Positions 42,675-51,230 of a stretch of 64,000 nt of DNA are shown in pieces (position 1 is the first letter of the stretch; every line of letters begins with the position of its first letter). The notes below the pieces were generated by a model. It had not been told where the DNA came from, did no database searches, and saw nothing but the letters and a program-made list of their open reading frames with translations. Made by a program: the position numbers and the translations under genes. The stretch lies in contig CAJTRG010000005.1 in the NCBI GenBank assembly GCA_910578585.1, positions 1 to 64,000 of the forward strand, read 5' to 3'. The DNA comes from an uncultured Mailhella sp. GTDB lineage: Bacteria > Desulfobacterota > Desulfovibrionia > Desulfovibrionales > Desulfovibrionaceae.

Positions 42675-44753
42675 ATGACTTCTATTTCATTATTATTGGT
42701 TTTTGCTTGTGCAGCATTTGCTTTGTACTACGCATTCAAAACCTCTAAAACTGTGCTTGCTGCAAGTACAGGTAATGAAGACATGCAACGCATTGCCGGC
42801 GCTATTCAAGAAGGCGCACAGGCATACCTCAATCGTCAATATCGTACTATTGCGATTGTAGGGATTGTTGTTGCAGTATTACTTCTTTTCTTCCTTTCAT
42901 TCCTTGTAGCACTTGGCTTTGTAATTGGTGCTATTTTATCAGGCGTTGCCGGCTATATTGGTATGAACGTTTCTGTTCGTGCCAACGTGCGTACTGCTGA
43001 AGCTGCACGCAATGGACTTACTCCTGCTCTCAACATTGCATTCAAATCCGGTGCAATTACCGGTTTACTTGTTGTAGGTTTAGGTCTTTTAGGTGTTTCT
43101 TTCTACTATGCACTTTTACAAATGTTCCATGTTGAAACAACTACCCTCATGCAGGCACTTGTTGCACTTTCCTTTGGTGCTTCTCTGATTTCAATTTTTG
43201 CCCGTCTTGGCGGTGGTATTTTCACCAAAGGTGCTGACGTTGGTGCTGACCTTGTTGGTAAAGTTGAAGCAGGTATCCCTGAAGATGACCCTCGCAACCC
43301 TGCTGTTATTGCTGACAACGTTGGTGATAACGTTGGTGACTGTGCCGGTATGGCAGCTGACCTTTTCGAAACCTACGCTGTTACCATTGTTGCCACCATG
43401 CTGCTTGCTTCCATTTACTTTGAAGGCGCCTTGCAAAACCTCATGATTATGTATCCGCTTCTCATCAGCGGCGTATGTATTCTTGCTTCTGTTGCAGGTA
43501 CCTACTTTGTAAAACTCTCCAGCGACAACAAAATCATGAAAGCTCTCTATAAAGGTTTCCTCGCAACAGCGCTTATTTCTGCTGCTCTTATTACCTTTAT
43601 TACCATGGCTTTCTTCTGGGGAACTCCAGAAATGGTTATCGGCGACAAAACCTTTACCAGCGGCAACCTCCTCCTTTGTTCCTTCACTGGTCTTGGTGTT
43701 ACTGCACTTCTCGTTTGGATCACCGAATATTATACCTCTACTTCCTACCGTCCAGTAAGAAGCATCGCTAAAGCTTCCACCACAGGTCACGGCACAAACG
43801 TTATCCAGGGTCTTGCAGTTTCCATGGAAGCTTGTGCTCTTCCTGTTATCGTGATTTGTGCAGGTATCTTGTTTGCATACTTCAATGCTGGTCTTTTCGG
43901 TATTTCCATTGCTGCTACCACCATGCTCGCTCTTGCCGGTATGGTTGTTGCTCTTGACGCATACGGCCCTGTTACCGACAACGCCGGCGGTATTGCTGAA
44001 ATGAGCGGTCTTCCTGAAGAAGTTCGTGAAGTAACCGACGCACTCGACGCTGTGGGCAACACCACAAAAGCTGTTACCAAGGGTTATGCTATTGGTTCTG
44101 CTGCTCTTGCTGCTCTCGTTCTCTTCTCTGCCTACACTGAAGACCTTTCCCGTTACTTCCCGCTTTCCAACGTAACCTTCACCCTCCAAGACCCATTTGT
44201 TCTCATCGGTCTCTTCATTGGCGGTCTCTTGCCTTACCTCTTTGGTGCTATGGGCATGATGAGCGTTGGCCGTGCCGGTTCTGCTGTTGTTGTGGAAGTT
44301 CGTCGTCAATTCAAGGAAATTCCTGGTATTATGGAAGGAACTGCTAAGCCTGATTACCATGCGGCTGTTGATATGCTCACCAAAGCTGCTATCAAGGAAA
44401 TGATTGCTCCTTCATTATTGCCTGTTCTTGCTCCAATCGTTCTCTATGGCGTTATTTACGCTGTAGCCGGACAAGATGCTGCATTTGCAAGCCTTGGCGC
44501 AATGCTCATGGGTACTATCGTTACCGGTATCTTCGTTGCTATCTCTATGACCAGCGGCGGCGGTGCATGGGATAACGCTAAGAAGTACATCGAAGACGGC
44601 AACTTTGGCGGGAAGGGTTCAGATGCTCACAAGGCTGCTGTAACCGGTGATACAGTTGGTGACCCATACAAGGATACTGCCGGCCCGGCTGTTAACCCAA
44701 TGATCAAGATCATTAACATTGCTGCTCTTCTCCTTCTTATTGCTCTTGCATAA
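42675..44753 (+). CDS. hppA: Membrane-bound proton-translocating pyrophosphatase
   Basis: 692 residues with about sixteen membrane helices. It couples hydrolysis of pyrophosphate to proton pumping, useful in sulfate or sulfonate activation chemistry that releases PPi. Catalytic loops are clear: [20 protein letters not shown], then [19 protein letters not shown], and near the end [17 protein letters not shown]. The motif GNTTKA carries Lys where potassium-dependent enzymes have Ala, so this is the potassium-independent, H+-pumping type. Codons are strongly biased, suggesting high expression. Own promoter and terminator. Confidence 0.96.
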   Translation: MTSISLLLVFACAAFALYYAFKTSKTVLAASTGNEDMQRIAGAIQEGAQAYLNRQYRTIAIVGIVVAVLLLFFLSFLVALGFVIGAILSGVAGYIGMNVSVRANVRTAEAARNGLTPALNIAFKSGAITGLLVVGLGLLGVSFYYALLQMFHVETTTLMQALVALSFGASLISIFARLGGGIFTKGADVGADLVGKVEAGIPEDDPRNPAVIADNVGDNVGDCAGMAADLFETYAVTIVATMLLASIYFEGALQNLMIMYPLLISGVCILASVAGTYFVKLSSDNKIMKALYKGFLATALISAALITFITMAFFWGTPEMVIGDKTFTSGNLLLCSFTGLGVTALLVWITEYYTSTSYRPVRSIAKASTTGHGTNVIQGLAVSMEACALPVIVICAGILFAYFNAGLFGISIAATTMLALAGMVVALDAYGPVTDNAGGIAEMSGLPEEVREVTDALDAVGNTTKAVTKGYAIGSAALAALVLFSAYTEDLSRYFPLSNVTFTLQDPFVLIGLFIGGLLPYLFGAMGMMSVGRAGSAVVVEVRRQFKEIPGIMEGTAKPDYHAAVDMLTKAAIKEMIAPSLLPVLAPIVLYGVIYAVAGQDAAFASLGAMLMGTIVTGIFVAISMTSGGGAWDNAKKYIEDGNFGGKGSDAHKAAVTGDTVGDPYKDTAGPAVNPMIKIINIAALLLLIALA

Positions 44754-44775
44754 GAAAGTGAACGCATAAAATATG

Positions 44776-44806
44776 AAGCCCTGCACGAAAATGCAGGGCT
44801 TTTTGT
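44776..44806 (+). terminator. Terminator of hppA
   Basis: AAGCCCTGCA, 6-base loop, TGCAGGGCTTTTTG. Nearly the same hairpin recurs at 45245-45274. Confidence 0.88.
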
Positions 44807-44828
44807 TTGTATACGAAAGCATATATGT

Positions 44829-44885
44829 GAGTAAAAAGGTAACTCTAAAGATATTTTTTGTGCATTTAATAGACTTTTTTACACA
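44829..44885 (+). promoter_or_regulatory. Upstream activator sites of the His-rich peptide gene
   Basis: Two related elements: GAGTAAAAAGGTAACTC (44829-44845) and an inverted counterpart TAGACTTTTTTACAC near 44869-44883, centres about 39 bases apart. They align with 45440-45496 in front of the next gene and resemble tandem sites of a ZraR-type enhancer-binding protein. Confidence 0.6.
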
Positions 44886-44910
44886 CAATGAGAATATCCA
44901 AGAATTAAAT

Positions 44911-44923
44911 AATCAATAATTTC
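44911..44923 (+). promoter_or_regulatory. IHF-like site
   Basis: AATCAATAATTTC, matching the core WATCAA-N4-TT between the activator sites and the sigma-54 promoter. The last base departs from the consensus purine. Confidence 0.45.
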
Positions 44924-44938
44924 AATATATTTTACATC

Positions 44939-44954
44939 TGGCATATTTCTTGCT
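44939..44954 (+). promoter_or_regulatory. Sigma-54 promoter of the His-rich peptide gene
   Basis: TGGCATATTTCTTGCT, with GG and GC ten bases apart. Confidence 0.75.
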
Positions 44955-44995
44955 GCATAAGAGGATAAACGATAAAAATTTTTCAGGAGTAAACA

Positions 44996-45169
44996 ATGAA
45001 AAAAACTCTTTTTGCACTGGCAATGATGTTTGCAGTATTATCAGGAACTGGATTTGTCCACGCATACAATGAAACTGCAATGGACAGCACAAGTATCGAG
45101 CACCACTACAATGGCTGCGGTGACTATCAGGGACATGGGCACGGTCACGGCCACGGACATGGCTGCTAA
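44996..45169 (+). CDS. 57-residue secreted His-Gly-rich peptide
   Basis: A signal peptide (MKKTLFALAMMFAVLSGTGF, cleavage after VHA at 23) is followed by a mature peptide of 34 residues containing an EHHYNGCGDYQ segment and a (GH)5-type run ending GC. Two cysteines and seven histidines in so short a peptide point to binding of Ni, Zn, Cu or Co in the periplasm. AGGAG is seven bases before the ATG. It lies behind a sigma-54 promoter with activator and IHF-like sites, and a terminator follows. The overlapping frame at 45030-45215 is a shadow. No homologue recognised; the role as metal buffer or sensor is inferred. Confidence 0.8.
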   Translation: MKKTLFALAMMFAVLSGTGFVHAYNETAMDSTSIEHHYNGCGDYQGHGHGHGHGHGC

Positions 45170-45244
45170 AAATATAAAAACGAAAGAATCCTCTCGCAGT
45201 AACAAGCTAAAATAACCAAGAAGAAAGACTGCATAGAGATAGAG

Positions 45245-45276
45245 AAGCCCTGCATGAAAATGCGGGGCTTTTCTTC
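45245..45276 (+). terminator. Terminator of the His-rich peptide gene
   Basis: AAGCCCTGCA, TGAAAA, TGCGGGGCTTTTC. It is a near copy of the hppA terminator, which suggests that terminator plus control region were duplicated together. Confidence 0.85.
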
Positions 45277-45439
45277 TATTAAGAGAAAAACTTCATCAAG
45301 TGTAACTATTTTATACATATGTTTCATTTTTACCAAACAGAGAGATTTCACCCGCTCGACACTCTAATTGTTATTATATCCCATTGATATTACAATAAAA
45401 TTTATAAGCAATTGTTCTTTATTCTATTCATTTCAAAAT

Positions 45440-45496
45440 GAGTAAAAAAGTAACTATATGAATATTTTTGTAACATTTTAGTATACTTTTTTATAC
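45440..45496 (+). promoter_or_regulatory. Upstream activator sites of the Spy-like gene
   Basis: GAGTAAAAAAGTAACT (45440-45454 region) and GTATACTTTTTTATAC (45481-45496), centres about 41 bases apart, homologous to 44829-44885. The second is a perfect GTATA/TATAC repeat around six bases. Confidence 0.65.
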
Positions 45497-45521
45497 AACT
45501 AAAGCGATCGCATAATAAAAT

Positions 45522-45534
45522 AATCAATATTTTC
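45522..45534 (+). promoter_or_regulatory. IHF-like site
   Basis: AATCAATATTTTC, same relative place as the site at 44911. Confidence 0.45.
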
Positions 45535-45550
45535 AATGTGTTTTACTATT

Positions 45551-45566
45551 TGGCACGCTCCTTGCT
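45551..45566 (+). promoter_or_regulatory. Sigma-54 promoter of the Spy-like gene
   Basis: TGGCACGCTCCTTGCT, a full match to the RpoN consensus. The leader to the ATG at 45724 is about 145 bases. Confidence 0.85.
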
Positions 45567-45723
45567 ATATACAAGGCATAACGAGAAAAAGTTTAGGAAC
45601 CAAAACAAAACATATCCCCTCATCAATAACAATAGAAATAAGAAAGGATTGAGATATGAAACTGTAAATAAACATAATCCCCTCAAAACAATATAAAAAC
45701 AAAATCAAAGAAAGGAAATAACT

Positions 45724-46239
45724 ATGAAAAAAAGTACAATTTTTGGAACTCTCGCAGTCATGGCAATGGCAGTAACAGGTGCAGGCTATGCACAGGCTTA
45801 TCACGGCGGTGATTATCACCACAGAGACTATCATCACACAGAATACAGACACGGCGGCTGTGACAATTACAGACAGCATCACAATTTTCATCCCGGCAAA
45901 GGCTTCCGTGCATGGCAAGAACAAAATCTGACGGAAGAACAAAGAGTAAAATTAGGCGAAATGCGCAAAGACCACTTTAAAACCATGAAGCCTCTTTTTG
46001 ATGATCTTCGTCTGAAAAGAATGCAGCTTGATGTTTTCCGTGACAACCCCAATGTAAAACCTGACCAGCTCGACAAGCTGATTAAAGACATCATTGCCCT
46101 TGAAAACAAGGTTGATACGGAAAAACGCAGCTTCCGCAGCCAGGTGGAAAAGGAATTTGGCATTGATTTTCGCCGTTCTATGCCTCCAATGAATCAGCCA
46201 ATGCCTGTACCGGCAGCAGAAGAACCTGATGAAGAATAA
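45724..46239 (+). CDS. Spy/CpxP/ZraP-like periplasmic protein with His-rich N terminus
   Basis: 171 residues. Signal peptide (cleavage near AQA-Y, 25). Residues 26-56 are His/Tyr/Asp-rich (YHGGDYHHRDYHHTEYRHGG) and likely bind metal. The helical domain has the LTxxQ motif LTEEQ (69-73), then long amphipathic helices (MRKDHFKTMKPLFDDLRLKRMQLDVF) as in Spy, CpxP and ZraP, ATP-independent chaperones and zinc-linked stress proteins. The tail is Pro/Met/Glu-rich. It has its own sigma-54 promoter with activator sites, which fits the ZraSR-ZraP system of enterics; no zraSR genes are in the window. AAGGA precedes the ATG. Confidence 0.85.
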   Translation: MKKSTIFGTLAVMAMAVTGAGYAQAYHGGDYHHRDYHHTEYRHGGCDNYRQHHNFHPGKGFRAWQEQNLTEEQRVKLGEMRKDHFKTMKPLFDDLRLKRMQLDVFRDNPNVKPDQLDKLIKDIIALENKVDTEKRSFRSQVEKEFGIDFRRSMPPMNQPMPVPAAEEPDEE

Positions 46240-46254
46240 ATAATACCTTCATAA

Positions 46255-46293
46255 AACCAAAAAATCGGAGAAATTTTCTCCGATTTTTTGGTT
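46255..46293. terminator. Bidirectional terminator
   Basis: Near-perfect palindrome AACCAAAAAATCGGAGAAA / complement. It separates the convergent Spy-like and methyltransferase genes. Confidence 0.88.
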
Positions 46294-46317
46294 AACTTCG
46301 TTATATTTCAGCCAAGA

Positions 46318-47034
46318 TTATTTTCGCTTTATTTCCCAGATATTCACCCGCGCGGATAGAATATGTTCTGAAATTTTTGGACTCAGTTCTGCATAGACTT
46401 TTTCAATAGTCAGGGGAAAATTTTTAACTTCCTCAAGAAAATATTGATAAATCGTTCTGCTGGGCTCGGCTATCCAAAAAACGCCGTCTACCGTCAGGGC
46501 ATAATCCAAAAACTTTAAAATTTCCGGCATAAATTTGCGCTCATAGGCAATATCTGCAGCCCAAATAAAGGAAAAACTTTTTTCGGAAATACTGGGCTGC
46601 CGCCAATCCAAATACAACGGAAAAAGCACAGGAACAGGACTTGCCCAAAAATCCTTATATTCTTTACAAAGCGCAAGAGTATTTTTTTGAGCATTAAATT
46701 CTGCCAACTCAAGCGCCCTTTGCTCATAATCACAGGCAAGGACTTTTGCGCCTAAATGCACCCCACAAAGAGCCGTAAAACCCAGTCCACAGCCAAGATC
46801 AAGACAAGCCTTTCCTTTGATATTTTTCTTTTTTTGCAGAAGCCAATCAGCAAGCCCAAAACTGGAAGGCCAAAGTTCAGCCCAATAGGGCAAGCGCTCA
46901 TCATCCTGAAAAGCCTGCAAAGCCTCCTGATCTTTTTCCATATTTTCCCACAGGCTTTCCATATCCGCCCGGTAAATATGCCAAAATCTTCCTATATGCT
47001 CAAACTGCACACTGTCCTTTTCCAGATATTCCAC
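46318..47034 (-). CDS. Class I SAM-dependent methyltransferase (METTL/ETFB-lysine type)
   Basis: 238 residues. LPYWAELWPSSFGLADWLL before motif I (CLDLGCGLGFTALCGVHLGAKVLACDY) is typical of the Methyltransf_16/protein-lysine methyltransferase group; IWAADIAYERKFMP holds the D-x-x-Y post-IV region. The target is likely a protein lysine or a small molecule, unknown here. It starts 3 bases after the Xer gene stop and ends the operon cpoB-dprA-xer-methyltransferase. Confidence 0.82.
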   Translation of the reverse strand: MEYLEKDSVQFEHIGRFWHIYRADMESLWENMEKDQEALQAFQDDERLPYWAELWPSSFGLADWLLQKKKNIKGKACLDLGCGLGFTALCGVHLGAKVLACDYEQRALELAEFNAQKNTLALCKEYKDFWASPVPVLFPLYLDWRQPSISEKSFSFIWAADIAYERKFMPEILKFLDYALTVDGVFWIAEPSRTIYQYFLEEVKNFPLTIEKVYAELSPKISEHILSARVNIWEIKRK

Positions 47035-47037
47035 GTC

Positions 47038-48009
47038 TTACTCTTTCTCATTTTTCTTTGTTTCATCATGCTCTGCCAAGGGGTGGGCTCTATCATAAAT
47101 CCGCGTCAAAGCATCCATATCTAAATGCGTATAACGCTGGGTAGTGGCAATTTTACTGTGCCCCAAAAGTTCCTGCACAGAACGTAAATCCGCGCCACCT
47201 TCAAGCAAATGGGTAGCAAAGGAATGGCGCAAATCGTGAGCAGAAACTCGGGTGGCAATACCTGCTTTTTGGCGGTACATCTCAATAATTCTGTTGGCTT
47301 CACGGCGGTTGAGCCTTTTCCCGCGCTTGCCCACGAAAAATGCTTTCTCACCTCGTTCCACAGTAAGCGTATTTCTCTTTTCAAGCCAAGCCGCAAGCGC
47401 TTTTCGGCAGGTATCAGAAAGGGGTACAATACGCTCCTTGCTGCCTTTCCCAAAAACTTTTATGGTCTCACCTTCCCTATTTACATCCTGCACATTCAAA
47501 CCAAGCGCCTCGGAAATACGCAGTCCTGAGCCATACAAGAGTTCCAAAAGCGCATTATCCCGATAATAAAATGCACCTTCCTCCTCTGCATTTTCTTCAT
47601 CCAGCATACTGAAAACCTGATCCACATTGAGCATGGTCGGGTGATGAATTTCCTGCTTGGGATTGCGCACACCCAGCATGGGATTTTCCGTTATAAATTT
47701 TTTTTGCAGCATAAAACGGAAAAATGAACGCAGACAGGAAAGCTTGCGCGCCATGGAGCTCTTATGCATTTTCAGGGTATACAAATGTACAAGAAATTCC
47801 TGAATATCTTTTTTCTGAATTGCTGAAAGCTCTGCAAGAGATTTACCTTTTTGCTGTAAGAAGCTTTCAAATTCTTCCAGATCAGTCCGATAGGAACGCA
47901 CCGTTGCCGCTGAATAATTTTTTTGAAATTGCAAATGCGCGGCAAAAAGCTCAATATTGGCACAGGAGGCTCCGGGCTCAACTGATTGTTTATTCACTGT
48001 TTTCTTCAT
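47038..48009 (-). CDS. Tyrosine recombinase XerC/XerD
   Basis: 323 residues. An N-terminal SAM-like core-binding domain (about 15-105) and a catalytic domain with the full active-site set: R164 (GSGLRISEALGL), K188 (FGKGSKERIVP), H258 and R261 (SAHDLRHSFATH), H284 (LLGHSKIATTQ) and the nucleophile Y293. It resolves chromosome dimers at dif. Whether it is XerC or XerD cannot be settled from one copy. Its ATG overlaps the dprA stop by four bases, and no transposon ends flank it, so it is the housekeeping enzyme. Confidence 0.93.
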   Translation of the reverse strand: MKKTVNKQSVEPGASCANIELFAAHLQFQKNYSAATVRSYRTDLEEFESFLQQKGKSLAELSAIQKKDIQEFLVHLYTLKMHKSSMARKLSCLRSFFRFMLQKKFITENPMLGVRNPKQEIHHPTMLNVDQVFSMLDEENAEEEGAFYYRDNALLELLYGSGLRISEALGLNVQDVNREGETIKVFGKGSKERIVPLSDTCRKALAAWLEKRNTLTVERGEKAFFVGKRGKRLNRREANRIIEMYRQKAGIATRVSAHDLRHSFATHLLEGGADLRSVQELLGHSKIATTQRYTHLDMDALTRIYDRAHPLAEHDETKKNEKE

Positions 48010-49547
48010 AACAAGCTATACCATGCCCCTGCTTCTTTCACGATCTGTCCTTCCACTTCCAGCATAAGCAAGGCAGAAGAGAGACTTGCCATATCCATAT
48101 CTATTTGCCTGTCCCGCAAAAATTGCAGAATTTCATCAGCACTCAACTGCTCATGGGAACACAAAATTTGTACTATGGGATCGTCACTGACGATTTCTTT
48201 TCGGACTTTGTCTTTATGGGTTTCTTTCAGAATTTCTTTTTGGACTTCTTTTTGCTTTGGCAGCGGTTTTTCAGCAAGAGAATTTTTTTTCTTCTTTTGT
48301 ATTTTTTCAGGCTTTGCAACTTCTTTCAAGACGTTTTTTTTATTTAAAATAGATTGTGCCATTTCACCGAAGTCTAAAGCCATGGGCGTCAATTCTTCAT
48401 CAATTTTAGGACGTTCAAGTATGGCATGGGCAGAATATTTTTTCTTTTCGCTAGAAGATACAGGATAAATATGTGTTTCCTGTTCTTGCGGCTCTTCCTG
48501 TTTTGTCTTGGCTTGCTGCAGTTTTTTCTGTTTCTTACCCTGCTTTTTCATATTTTCAGGATTTTCTGTGCCTGCCTCTTCATCTGCCTGCACATTCTTT
48601 TTGCGTAAATTTTCATACTGTACCGATAAATTCGGCACTAAATCCGCAATAATGGCATAGGTATCGTCAACAGGCAAAGCGCCTTCTTCCAAAAGCTTTT
48701 GCCCGCCCAAGCTATGATTTATGCCCAGAGGACGGCAAACATAAACATTTTTATTTTGCTCCAAAGCCAGACGCGCGGTGATTAAACTGCCGCTTTTCAG
48801 CGCAGCCTCCACGATCAGCACGCCTTCGGATATACCTGTAATCAGCCGATTTCTAATGGGAAAATTATGAGCAAGCGGTTTGGTGAAAGGCGGAAATTCA
48901 CTCATCAGCAGCCCTTGTTCGGCAATTTCCTGATATAAATCTGCATGCTTTTCAGGATACACAACATTAATGCCAGTACCAAGAACAGCAATGGTTTTCC
49001 CCTCTTGCGCAAGAGCGCCGAAATGGGCAGCCTGGTCAATGCCCAGCGCCATGCCTGAAACAATCGCAAGCCCAAGGCTTGCCAGCTCCCCGGCAATTTC
49101 TAAAGCTTTTTGTTCGCCCTGAACTGTGGCTTTTCGAGCTCCCACAATAGCAAGAGTTGGATACGATAAAAGCCCCACATCTCCTTTCGTGTAAAAGAAG
49201 ACAGGGGCGTCAATAAGTTGTTTTAATGCAAGAGGATAGCGATAGTCAGTCCACAAAATCACTTCACAGTCTGTTCTTTGCGCATCCTGCCATTCCTGCA
49301 TGGCACGACTTCGCCACGCACCATTTTTCAAAGCTTGACGAAGCGCAGAAGGAATTTTTTGCGCAAAACTATCAAAACCGACAATCAGCTCTTTGGAAGC
49401 AAGTGCCTGATAGGCAAGAAAGGCTGAACCATAATGCCGTAAAATCTTCGCTAAAAGCCGCGGACGCATGCCCTCAGCATAGCGCAGAGCAAGACTCGCC
49501 CAAAAGTCCTTTTTAGCGTCTTCAGAGAGCCTTTCCAAAACATGCAT
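48006..49547 (-). CDS. dprA: DNA-processing protein DprA with long charged insert
   Basis: 513 residues against about 360 usually. The Rossmann core is intact: IVGARKATVQGEQKALEIAG, GLAIVSGMALGIDQAAHFGAL, TIAVLGTGINVVYPEKHADLY, SGSLITARLALEQNKNVYVCRP. Then comes a Lys/Glu/Gln-rich linker of about 130 residues (roughly 310-440: KKQGKKQKKLQQAKTKQ and similar), and the winged-helix DprA_WH domain ends the protein (DEILQFLRDRQIDMDMASLSSALLMLEVEGQI). DprA loads RecA on incoming single strands in transformation. The insert is predicted disordered. Confidence 0.93.
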   Translation of the reverse strand: MHVLERLSEDAKKDFWASLALRYAEGMRPRLLAKILRHYGSAFLAYQALASKELIVGFDSFAQKIPSALRQALKNGAWRSRAMQEWQDAQRTDCEVILWTDYRYPLALKQLIDAPVFFYTKGDVGLLSYPTLAIVGARKATVQGEQKALEIAGELASLGLAIVSGMALGIDQAAHFGALAQEGKTIAVLGTGINVVYPEKHADLYQEIAEQGLLMSEFPPFTKPLAHNFPIRNRLITGISEGVLIVEAALKSGSLITARLALEQNKNVYVCRPLGINHSLGGQKLLEEGALPVDDTYAIIADLVPNLSVQYENLRKKNVQADEEAGTENPENMKKQGKKQKKLQQAKTKQEEPQEQETHIYPVSSSEKKKYSAHAILERPKIDEELTPMALDFGEMAQSILNKKNVLKEVAKPEKIQKKKKNSLAEKPLPKQKEVQKEILKETHKDKVRKEIVSDDPIVQILCSHEQLSADEILQFLRDRQIDMDMASLSSALLMLEVEGQIVKEAGAWYSLL

Positions 49548-49550
49548 GAA

Positions 49551-50618
49551 TTATTGTGCACCCATAGCCCGTGCTTTTTGTGCAGCAGCAGATTGCGGCC
49601 AATCTTCCAAAAGCACAAGATAATGCAGGCTTGCGTTTTCATTATCGCCAAGCCGTGCATAGGACATGGCAGTTTTCAGGAGTGAATCCGCAGTCTTGGG
49701 GTGCTTTGGATAGCGGGTCTGCACTTCTTTGAAAGCAAAAATTGCCTGCGGATAGAGAGCCCGCGCATAAAGGGTTTCGCCTTTCCAATAAAGGGCATTG
49801 GGCGCAAGCACATCTTGAGGATATTGTTCTAAAAAGGCGTCAAATGCCATTTCAGATTGTGCAAATTGCTTTCTTTGGTATAAATTATAGGCATTATCAT
49901 ACAATTGCTTGCTGGATGTTGCAATTGTGGAAACTTGTTGTTTGGATGCGTCAGATGCCTGCTCTGCTTTTGCAGCCGGCTTTTGTTCCGGGGCTTGTGC
50001 GGTTTGCTGTGCTGCATCTTTTGGTTCAGCTTGAGCAGCTGCAGCTTCTTTGACTGGAGCAGATGCCTGTTCAGTTTGTCCAGTTTTTGCTTGAGCTTCC
50101 TGCTTTGGAGCTGCTGAGTGTTTTGCTGTTTGGTCGGCTGCCTTCTTTGTCTCTTCAGCTGTTTGCTTAGGTTCAGATTTTACTTCCTGTTTAGGAGGCT
50201 GCACAACATTTTCTTTGACTTGTTTTTGAGTTTTTTCATCAACTTTAGTCAAATCCTGTCCGGTAAGAGCTCCCACTTCACCGACAGGCTTTACTTCCTG
50301 CACAGGCAAATTTTCAGGATTGATTGCAGCATGGGGAGTTCCCGCATTGGCAACAACGTAATTATGCGGTTTTATGCTGTCCACTGAAACAATTTTTTGC
50401 GGAACTGGCACTCCGCGAGTCTTCGCATCTTTTTCCATTTCAGAAATGCGAAGCTCATTATCCACTAAAATATCATAGGTTTTATTATTATAATCTAAAA
50501 GCGCGTCAACCTTTTCTTCAAGGCTTTCCAAACGTTGATTTTGCAGGTCAATATTTGCGGAAGAACACGCTGTCAACAACACAACCGGCAAGAAATAAAA
50601 TAATTTTTTCATATGCAT
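49551..50618 (-). CDS. cpoB: Cell division coordinator CpoB/YbgF-like lipoprotein
   Basis: About 355 residues. The lipoprotein signal ends LLTACSS. A short coiled coil (NQRLESLEEKVDALLDYN) leads into a long Ala/Gln/Lys/Glu-rich linker (about 110-230), then TPR-type repeats (QLYDNAYNLYQRKQFAQSEMAFDAFLEQYP, APNALYWKGETLYARALYPQAIFAFKEVQTRYP). CpoB links the Tol-Pal system with peptidoglycan synthesis at division; E. coli CpoB has a signal peptide but no lipid. No tol or pal gene is next to it. AGGTAG supports the ATG at 50618. First gene of the operon with dprA. Confidence 0.82.
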   Translation of the reverse strand: MHMKKLFYFLPVVLLTACSSANIDLQNQRLESLEEKVDALLDYNNKTYDILVDNELRISEMEKDAKTRGVPVPQKIVSVDSIKPHNYVVANAGTPHAAINPENLPVQEVKPVGEVGALTGQDLTKVDEKTQKQVKENVVQPPKQEVKSEPKQTAEETKKAADQTAKHSAAPKQEAQAKTGQTEQASAPVKEAAAAQAEPKDAAQQTAQAPEQKPAAKAEQASDASKQQVSTIATSSKQLYDNAYNLYQRKQFAQSEMAFDAFLEQYPQDVLAPNALYWKGETLYARALYPQAIFAFKEVQTRYPKHPKTADSLLKTAMSYARLGDNENASLHYLVLLEDWPQSAAAQKARAMGAQ

Positions 50619-50751
50619 ATACACTACCTATCTGCTTTTTTTCATAAAATATCGCACAAGCACAAAGCTGTCAAATAAAGAAATAAAATATCATACAAAA
50701 ATAGAACGGCACATTCATTTATAAAGACAGCAAGAGCTGCAAAAACCCAAC

Positions 50752-50780
50752 AAAAAAGCCCTCACTTTGTGTGAGGGCTC
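50752..50780 (-). terminator. Terminator of rpmB
   Basis: On the minus strand GAGCCCTCAC, loop ACAAA, GTGAGGGCTTTTTTG. Confidence 0.88.
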
Positions 50781-50870
50781 AATTTTGGAATACTCATATA
50801 TTAAACAATATGATTGATACGTAAAAATGAGAGCCAGTGCTCTTAAAAATCTGTCAAATCAACCGTTTAA

Positions 50871-51083
50871 TTATGCATTAACGTTTCTTGGGCTAGGTTT
50901 GCGAATAGCGCCGGAACGAATGCAGCGAGTACAACAAACAATAGAACGAACAGAACCGTCTTCGAATTGGTGACGAACTGTTTGCAAGTTTGGATTAAAA
51001 CGACGTTTAGTTTTAATATTTGAGTGGCTGACCAAGTTGCCAACTTGAGCTTTTTTACCGCAAACTTCACATTGTTTACCCAT
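50871..51083 (-). CDS. rpmB: 50S ribosomal protein L28
   Basis: 70 residues. Starts [22 protein letters not shown] with CxxC and ends with [14 protein letters not shown], so it is the zinc-binding (C+) form of L28. ATG at 51083 has GGAGG eight bases upstream; the open frame extends further upstream without a ribosome site. It is a single gene with its own terminator. An overlapping frame with similar length is a shadow. Confidence 0.95.
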   Translation of the reverse strand: MGKQCEVCGKKAQVGNLVSHSNIKTKRRFNPNLQTVRHQFEDGSVRSIVCCTRCIRSGAIRKPSPRNVNA

Positions 51084-51230
51084 AATATTCCTCCAAAATC
51101 TATACCTGATGGTATTATCATATTTTTTGCCAAATGGCGAAAGTTCATTCCTCAATTACCGTAAGGACTGTTTATATTATACATTTAATTTAATAATTGC
51201 AAGCAATATTTAATGTTTTTTTAATTTTAA

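Noticed and set aside
43191..44360. 389-codon minus-strand open frame opposite hppA
   Set aside because: It lies wholly inside hppA on the other strand, has no ribosome site, and its composition follows the biased hppA codons.
45030..45215. 61-codon plus frame over the His-rich peptide gene
   Set aside because: No ribosome site; the overlapping frame from 44996 has signal peptide, ribosome site and terminator.
47038..48009. Mobile-element integrase
   Set aside because: The tyrosine recombinase has housekeeping Xer features, sits in an operon with dprA, and no attachment sites or cargo are seen.
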